A stretch of 27,165 nucleotides of DNA from positions 207,501-234,665 of the forward strand of contig MVGU01001049.1 of the NCBI GenBank assembly GCA_002005505.1, in the 5' to 3' direction. Below are positions 20,705 to 27,165 of this stretch, piece after piece. The notes under the pieces are model-generated. The model was not told where the DNA came from and ran no database searches. It saw nothing but the letters and a program-made list of their open reading frames with translations. The stretch's first letter is position 1, and every line of letters starts with the position of its first letter. This DNA comes from Botryococcus braunii. Taxonomy: Eukaryota > Chlorophyta > Trebouxiophyceae. The translations under genes were made by a program, and so were the position numbers.

Positions 20705-20785
20705 CTCATTGCTTGAAACATTGGGGTTTGGGTCCCTGAACATTGGGCTGGTCTTTTTTACTCCACTCTTGTAAAAGCAGAAGAA
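20705..20785 (+). other. 3' untranslated region and tail of copy B
   Basis: The sequence after the stop is nearly the same as in copy A up to ctcttgtaaa (one substitution), showing that this is the shared 3' end read by the reverse transcriptase. The tails differ: aaaagcagaagaag here, a longer GAA/GAAAGAAT tail in copy A. Confidence 0.8.
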
Positions 20786-22310
20786 GTTACATCTGTCCAG
20801 CCACGAGGGCATGATGAGATGTCCACAACACACACACACAAGCCAAAACTAGGAAGAACTGACCACAAGAAGTGGCCAAGCGAAGAGCGAAAGCATAACT
20901 GAGCAAACGAAAAGGGGAAGGAAGGGGGGATAAGGGGGGGGGGGCAGCCACAGACGTGGCTGCGGCCAAGTCACCGTAGCCGGCGTAAATCAGCACGAGC
21001 CTGGAATGCATCCGAGATAAAGGAGACGACCGCACGCAAGTCAGCGTGCCAAATGAACTGCCGAAGAGATCTAGAAGGACCCACAAACAAGTGGGGATAA
21101 CGGTCCCGCACCGCAGTAAGAGCGGGACAGTGAAAGACAAAGTGGTGTTCATCACCCACAGAGGAGCCACACATATCACACAGGCGCTGAAGGCGCGGAA
21201 GCCGTTGTCTGCGGCCCATGTCAATGGGGAGGCCATGAACACCAAGACGAAACCTGAGAAAGAGCTGGACCTTGGCAACATCAAGAGACAGATAAAGGAG
21301 GCGGGAGCGCTGAGCCTTAGTGGGGCGCGCAAACCACCGCACATAAGTACATAGCTGGGGATCAGGAGGGGCTAACCGAGGGGAGACATGGAGAGAGGCC
21401 ACAGGGAGGGTATTGGCCTGCCTAATGAGAGCTAAAAAGGTATCCATATCAACGGGCTGCGGGCGCTGACAATCAGCCGCATAGGGGTAACCTAAGCGGC
21501 GAAGGGCAGCGATAAAAGAACCCGCCCAGGACGGGGAACGAGTCGTTACGCCATAGTAGCATGAGTCCCTATGAATACGTGCATACAAGTGGTCGGGTGG
21601 GAGATCCACCAGAGAGTTCCAAAAGGGGACCACACGCTTGAACCAGATATGATGAAGGGGCCAAACGCCAACCTCAGCAAGGAGCACATCGGTGCGGACC
21701 GTTTGACGAACCCCAAGGATCATCCGTAACATATTAAGAAAATCCTTTTCTAAATCCTTAGCGGACGGCCGAGTGCAAGATGGGGAAAACACCCGTAGAC
21801 TCCAAACCTCACACCCATATGAGCAGGCAGGCACCACACATGCTAAGAAGAGACGCAAGAGAATACCGATCGAGGTGGCACATTTGAGGTTACCATAACG
21901 CGTGCTAATAGTAGACCAGGCCCCCACATCTTGCCACGTAAATGGCCAAAGATGGCCCCAATGCCTGAAGCCGTAGAAAGCATGACACCTAAACTCTGCT
22001 GTGGGGTAAGGTCATCACCCATGGAGACGTTGAACTGGCGACGGAGGTCCTTGGCTTTTTTATAAGCCGCGTGCTTTGCTGCAACGGAAGCTGATGCACT
22101 GTGGCGAAGCCCGGGCGGAACCCCGTTTGGGCCTGACAGCACAACCCCTTGGATTCCACGTGCCGAATAAGCCTAGTGTTCAACATTGTGGCGTACAGCC
22201 GCATGAAGGGTTCAGGAACAGCAAGAGGGCGGTAATTCGCCGGATCCAGAGCGTCCTTTGCCCCTGGTTTGAACACGGGGACCACCCGGGACCAGGGTAC
22301 GACAGGGCCC
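20786..22310 (-). pseudogene. LINE remnant with internal deletion
   Basis: From right to left, 22310 to about 22095 encodes the start of a reverse transcriptase ([20 protein letters not shown], then [12 protein letters not shown]). The next sequence, from about 22090, already encodes the thumb-side part ([13 protein letters not shown]), so the catalytic core with the Asp-Asp pair is missing. Near 21927 a G5 run brings a frame change. From there 318 residues run to TGA at 20971: [16 protein letters not shown], then a C-terminal knuckle [18 protein letters not shown]. This is a LINE type with no RLE domain, different from copies A and B. The 3' region (20786-20970) has an 11-base G run and a (TG) patch. 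It cannot be active. Confidence 0.8.
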
Positions 22311-23030
<720 letters not shown>

Positions 23031-23036
<6 letters not shown>

Positions 23037-23900
23037 ATAGTACTCGTCCTCTACAAAAAAGCCAATAGTTACCAGAGGATCATCGTCTTTAAAGGTGTCC
23101 ATGACACCCGTAAATTTCCCTTACCAACACCTATTTTCTGTCGGGGTACCCGTATTGCCTTGCAGATAAGGCGCGGGTGCCTCCCCGCAAAAAGACCTTG
23201 CAAACCCTGCAAAACGTGCGGGGTTCCAGAATGCCTTTCCAGATATTTTACGGGCCCCGCAAGCGAAGCCCAATCCCCGTACGGGTTGTCGTACCCTGCC
23301 CGGGACACATTGAAATAAGGGGGAATTGTCCCCGTGTACTCTTGGGCTGTGTCCTGGGGCTTTCCTGCCCCTTCCTTTGTGTCCTGGGGCTTTCATGCCC
23401 TTCCTTTGTGCTCTTGGCTCCCCACTCGGTACTTTGGGTTTGTGTTTGGCCTTGATTCTTAGGGTTTGTGTTTGGTTTCTCTCGGTGTCTTGCTGTGTCG
23501 GTGTTCGGTTTTCCATCTCATCAGCCCTTTGGGCTGGGTTGATGTAATTCCTTCCTTCCCGCCTGAAACATAGCATTGAGAATGGGACAGAATCGGTGCC
23601 AGGAATCCTGGCCCAGGATATGGGGGTCCTGTCGGCCAGTTTGGGGTCCGGGGGGCGTTGGGCAAATCGAAGAAATTGAGAGGGAAAACCCTGAAACCCA
23701 TTACGTAGGTACGTAGGTACGGAACGCGTAGTTGGCCAACTCTGGTACATTGTGGGGCACCAACGAGGTATTCAACGTTGTCAGGCACCAAAAACCATTC
23801 ATTTGCAAGGGTTTATTCATGGGTGTTCATTCCATGCATAATATTTTCTACAGAAGGTGTTGCCTGCCCGGGTATTAATTGCTGGAAGGAGGTGGTGTGT
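23031..23900. other. Low-complexity region without a recognised gene
   Basis: It contains GC-rich ggggtacccg-type words (23140-23300), two copies of cctggggctttc-tgcccttcc (about 23353 and 23381), two copies of tagggtttgtgtttgg-like sequence near 23425 and 23460, and (acgtaggt) repeats at 23703. The open frames on either strand show no domain. Confidence 0.45.
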
Positions 23901-23928
23901 CGTGGTGCTGCTATTTAGCTAACCACAG

Positions 23929-24217
23929 GTTTTTGGACGGGAGCATTCGGAAGGTAAGATATGAGATCGAAACTAGATACCTCAGATTACTTTGATCACA
24001 AAGTTCTGTTGTTTAGCGGTAAGAAGACGGGTTGCGCGGCAATGCTGTCTAAGATCACACCGTGGCAGGTGTTAGACCTGTTCGTTAAGATTAAATATGC
24101 AAATCTTCCTGATTTATTTCTGTCGTATGTAGGCCGGCTTCTGATCCATATATGGACACCTCTGTCGTCACTTCCACCTCTGATCGGCACACGGAGTCCG
24201 AAGTTTCTATGTTGCAG
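23929..24217 (+). CDS. Putative multi-exon gene of unknown function, first exons
   Basis: Three exons can be proposed: one ending 23953 (GAAG/GTAAGA), 24017-24068 (tgtttag acceptor, CAG/GTGTTA donor) and 24133-24217 (tatgtag acceptor, CAG/GTAAAT donor). They join in one frame without stops, and the two introns are only 63 and 64 bases. The third exon encodes a Ser/Thr-rich stretch (MDTSVVTSTSDRHTESEVS). Upstream start and other exons are not found. An unspliced ATG frame at 23961-24221 is an alternative reading. Confidence 0.35.
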
Positions 24218-24405
24218 GTAAATCTCTTATACCATCAGCAGGCATCTTCAATCTAGTGAGGGATGCTCGTTTGTTTGCAAGTTTCGCATCGATTCACGTG
24301 GGAGTGGTGCTTATTGTAATGGGATTTGGACGTCACTTAATGAGTGGTTCAGCACGCCTCTGCCCCCCTTCTTTGATGAGATGCTGTTGTTTGGGGTGCT
24401 GACAG

Positions 24406-24623
24406 GGGCAGTCTTTTGAGCAATATGCAGCATACATGAGTAAACTTATATTCGCTGTCGGTATGAGCAGAATCGATATCGAGAGGACGATGCCTCCTCG
24501 TGAGGTGCGCCTCCTTCTTTTCTTCTTTGTTTGGTGTTCCAGATTATGCTGCTGATGAACGCATATCGTTGTTTGTCTCCTCTCATACTACCATCTACAA
24601 AACTTGCCCCCCTCTACGCATCA
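24406..24623 (+). CDS. Putative multi-exon gene, middle exons
   Basis: An acceptor at 24404-24405 continues the reading from 24217 in phase 0 with GQSFEQYAAYMSKLIFAVGM. A GTGAGG donor at 24500 and an acceptor at 24541-24542 leave an intron of just 43 bases, after which YAADERISLFVSSHTT follows in frame. An alternative donor five bases later (GTGCGC) would change the frame. The reading then enters a run of 13 G (24624-24636) and is uncertain. A further exon near 24660-24725 may end at TTTCAG/GTGTGC. No family is recognised. Confidence 0.35.
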
Positions 24624-24953
24624 GGGGGGGGGGGGGTGGGAGGAACATGAAGTCAAGAGGAGGAGGGTGCGACTTGCTCATCCTCCGACGACCTTGCAAT
24701 GATCGTTGGCCTGGATGCATTTCAGGTGTGCGGGGCTTACATTGCCTGTGAGATGAAGGCGCATGAAAGTGGGCATGTCAAGCTCTTTAAGTATTTGTGG
24801 GTATTGCCATATATCTTGTGAACATGAACTTTTATGGGATCTCCTGTTTTGTGAAATCTGTTGGTTTTATCAATGGGCAGATGGGGTCTTCATGAGGATC
24901 GCACATGCTGACCTGGCATGATCTGAGATGACTTCCCTGCAACACAACCTCAG

Positions 24954-25254
24954 AAATGGTGGGGACAATGGGAAATAGGGTGGCATTAGTCTTTGACAGA
25001 AATTGGTATGTCAGAACCCGGAGAATTATCGAAGGGTTGAAGGCCATGGGTGTGGGAATGCAGGCGCTTGACTTCTTCTGTAGATCGCTCAGACGTTGGT
25101 CTTGTATTTGCCGGGTTGAACTCCCTGCGATCGTTGAGGCGTTCCAGGCTTCTGGAACAGTGGATCCTACAGTATTCTATGACATCCTCATGATAACAGA
25201 CTCCCAGAGGAAGGCCGCCCTGCGTGCATTTGAGAAATTACAGGCAGGATTCAG
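24954..25254 (+). CDS. Putative multi-exon gene, long exon
   Basis: This 100-residue frame lies between an acceptor (aacctcag) and a strong donor (TTCAG/GTAGGT). It encodes VALVFDRNWYVRTRRIIEGL and then a helical-looking part, DPTVFYDILMITDSQRKAAL. Codon use and composition are gene-like, but no domain is recognised. It probably belongs with the exons at 24406 and 25465. Confidence 0.45.
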
Positions 25255-25464
25255 GTAGGTGTCCAGCCTATGGTTCCTAGGCAGACCCGTTTTGGCGCAA
25301 TCATTGCAGAAAGTCACTAAATGGTTTCAGCAGGGCTGCGGCCTTTGGTTTTATGTGTGTGACAAGTGCTCTGCATGCTGAAGCAACCTGTGGTTTTTTG
25401 ATAAGCAGTGACATACGAGAGTGTTTGTCAAGACCTTGTCTGAGACTCGGCAGTGATTCTGTAG

Positions 25465-25744
25465 GGGGTGGTGCATGTGTGTGCAGGACATAGAGGATTT
25501 GGATGTGGACCTTGGTCGGGTGGTTGATTTGCAGTCGGACATAGAAGCGCTGGCAACGTTGTGCGGATATACAGAAAATTATGTGGACGATGTCCTGCAT
25601 AATAGGAACTGCGACCCTGAGTGGTTGGCTGCTTTGATGAAAGAAATTGGCCTCTACCTTACCGACTTGGAAATGGCTGGGAGGCAGGTCATGAGCACGT
25701 GGAAGCCGACGGCAACGCAACACCCTCTACCAAACGCATTTTGA
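25465..25744 (+). CDS. Putative multi-exon gene, last exon
   Basis: The frame runs to TGA at 25742-25744. It encodes an acidic, helical-looking segment: DIEDLDVDLGRVVDLQSDIE, then LCGYTENYVDDVLHNRNCDP. Of two acceptors, the one after ctgtag (exon from 25465) keeps phase with the donor at 25254; the one after gtgtgcag (exon from 25487) does not. A short bundle domain is possible but unproven. Confidence 0.45.
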
Positions 25745-27100
25745 GATAGGGAGCCGTATTCCATTGTCCAGAGCCATGTGAAAGGAGAGGGATGAAGCCG
25801 TATTCCATTGCCCTTCGCTCGGGATAGGTTGGGTTTTGACAGTAGCTGGTTTGGCTATGAGGGACGTTGCATTGTGCACGCTGGTAAGCTGCCATTCCGA
25901 TAAGTTGTGGTTTCATAAGTTCATGTGGCTTTGTTCCACTCTCACAGCTGGACGATTGTAGATATGCAGCCTTTTGATTTTCGTGATTGCATTGACACGT
26001 TGATCTGAGGGAGCGTCAAAAGCTCCACACTGTTCAGGTTCACAACATTATCTTCATAGGCATGTTTCGAATCTGAACATCATTGTCATTTTCGGTATGT
26101 TGCAAGGTTGACATATATCCCTCCCAAGGGGAAAGTTGCTCTAAATTGCTGTTTTCGCGAAGTAATTATGAAGCATTGGTCCAGAGAGGTTCTCCATTAT
26201 CTCTGTAATGCTGGTCAGTAGACACTCAGTGATTTATAAAGGCCTTCTAATTCGGCCACACGGCCTAATTAGGCAGCTTGCATGGGATCAAGATCCTTTT
26301 CATCTGTAGTATAGAACCAGCAGCACCGACGTCAAAGGGTGTCCATGGGCGTTGCCCAACTCTTTTGGTCATGTTCCACTCCCCCCCCCCTTTTTATTGT
26401 CCATCGTCGGACACCAGTTGTTGAAGCTTCGCGTGTGAAAGGAAGGAAGAATCATGGCAAGTGACGCTCTCGAATATTATGCTCGAGTACGAATGGCCAA
26501 TTGGCTCTCCAAGTGCTGTAGGACGAAAGGGGCAGCTAATTGAGGGACAGCTGAGATGCCAGGTCAATTATCTACAGAGTGCAGCCTGTACTTAATAGTA
26601 CTGGCACAATGCACGTGCACATGCAGAGGACGGCTGGAAGGGTCCTGGGGGCCCGTTGCAAGGTGTAATTGGTGTACTGTTTTGCGTCCTTTTTGTTGAC
26701 TTGGCCGCAGCCAATTGCAGCCCCTTGGCTGTGCTTTGCATTCCTTAGTTTTACTGGCGTTTGCGCTGTCTCAAGCGCCGTTGCAATTGGGTTCTGACTA
26801 GGCCACCCATGTGTTTGGGCACCTCTCCATCAAGCCTATGGATTAAACAGTTGTCTGCAATTGTAATTTTCTCTGCTGCTTTTTTAAAACCAGAATCTAC
26901 TGCGATTTTGGCAACAAAACCGCAGCCAACCCAAAACTATGTCACCATTCTAAGCCAATGTCCTTGTAGTCAAATATGCAAGGCCTCTGTAATTATATTG
27001 AGTGCCCGTAGTATTTTTTCGGCTTTCCTTCATCGGGACTTTTTTTGGCCCTTTTCTGCTTCATCCCCGCCCCCTCTTTTCTCTTTCTCTTTCTCTCCCT
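25745..27100. other. Non-coding region with nothing recognised
   Basis: Only short frames are present. Visible items are a palindrome gcctaattaggc at 26263-26274 beside ggccttctaattcggcc, a C10 run at 26381-26390 and several ttgcaattg words around 26700-26870. The 3' end of the preceding gene should lie in the first few hundred bases. Confidence 0.45.
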
Positions 27101-27107
27101 CCCCCCC

Positions 27108-27165
<58 letters not shown>
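27101..27165. repeat. C18-(TC)n microsatellite at the window edge
   Basis: Eighteen C are followed by TC repeats that continue to the last base, with TTCTC-rich sequence before. It has the same layout as the C9-(CT)n tract at 7598. Confidence 0.95.

Larger units (their letters stand above)
9898..20785 (+). mobile_element. RLE non-LTR retrotransposon copy B, split by a copia insertion
   Basis: This is a nearly full-length element: a repeat-built 5' region (about 9898-10480), one long ORF (10483-10679 continued at 17695-20704), a 3' region (20705 to about 20778) and a short tail (aaaagcagaagaag). The ORF order is N-terminal zinc fingers, reverse transcriptase, CCHC knuckle and restriction-like endonuclease, the layout of R2-type elements. 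The exact 5' end is not certain. The 3' end meets a minus-strand LINE remnant tail-to-tail at about 20785. Confidence 0.8.

Noticed and set aside
23121..23750. 209-residue minus-strand frame
   Set aside because: Low-complexity basic sequence over repeated words, no domain; not supported as a gene.

Overview
The window looks like accessory DNA from a large, repeat-rich eukaryotic genome. Coding pieces are split by GT-AG introns, two SKP1-like genes can be assembled, a Ty1/copia LTR retrotransposon and two kinds of non-LTR retrotransposon are present, and long (TC)n, (TG)n, (TA)n and (GA)n microsatellites occur beside poly-C/poly-G tracts. A green alga or other plant-lineage protist fits best, but nothing here fixes the species. 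I saw no rRNA, tRNA, CRISPR array or bacterial operon.

Left third (1-8.3 kb). A gene end with a two-knuckle zinc ribbon sits at the edge (3-167). About 2.6 kb follow without a supportable gene but with AT-rich direct repeats and palindromes. From about 2.8 to 8.2 kb lies a cluster of divergent SKP1-like units. Two can be assembled into spliced genes: 4484-5196 (two exons) and 6137-8243 (four exons). They share an intron at the same place and phase, just before the conserved Ala-Ala pair of the F-box-binding helix. Three further pieces (2820-3010, 3843-4028 with 4158-4415, 5250-5380) look like more broken or incomplete SKP1-like units. The last intron of the right-hand gene carries the long (TC)n(TG)n tract.

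Middle (9.0-20.8 kb) is a nest of mobile elements. A 136-bp MITE-like element with 26-bp inverted ends lies inside a (TA)n tract. The right end of that tract abuts a 5'-truncated 3' end (copy A) of a non-LTR retrotransposon with a restriction-like endonuclease (RLE). Copy A is followed head-to-tail by a nearly complete copy B of the same family, with a 5' region built of about 150-bp repeats. The single long ORF of copy B is interrupted by a 7,010-bp Ty1/copia element on the minus strand (10680-17689). That element has 694-bp LTRs that I read as identical, a 5-bp target duplication (GCTAC), a polypurine tract, and a primer-binding site matching the inside of initiator tRNA-Met rather than its 3' end. 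Taking the insert out of the map leaves the RLE ORF in frame, about 1,068 aa. The copia polyprotein has every expected domain but is broken twice, both times by a -1 shift at a homopolymer.

Right third (20.8-27.2 kb). Tail-to-tail with copy B is a minus-strand LINE remnant lacking the catalytic core of its reverse transcriptase. Then come a GC-rich stretch, a 215-bp (GA)n tract, a low-complexity region, and a putative multi-exon gene with very short introns (about 23.9-25.7 kb) that I do not recognise. The window ends in non-coding sequence and an 18-C/(TC)n tract.

The SKP1-like genes would act in SCF ubiquitin ligases. The mobile elements act on themselves, and their nesting gives an order: RLE copy B first, copia last.
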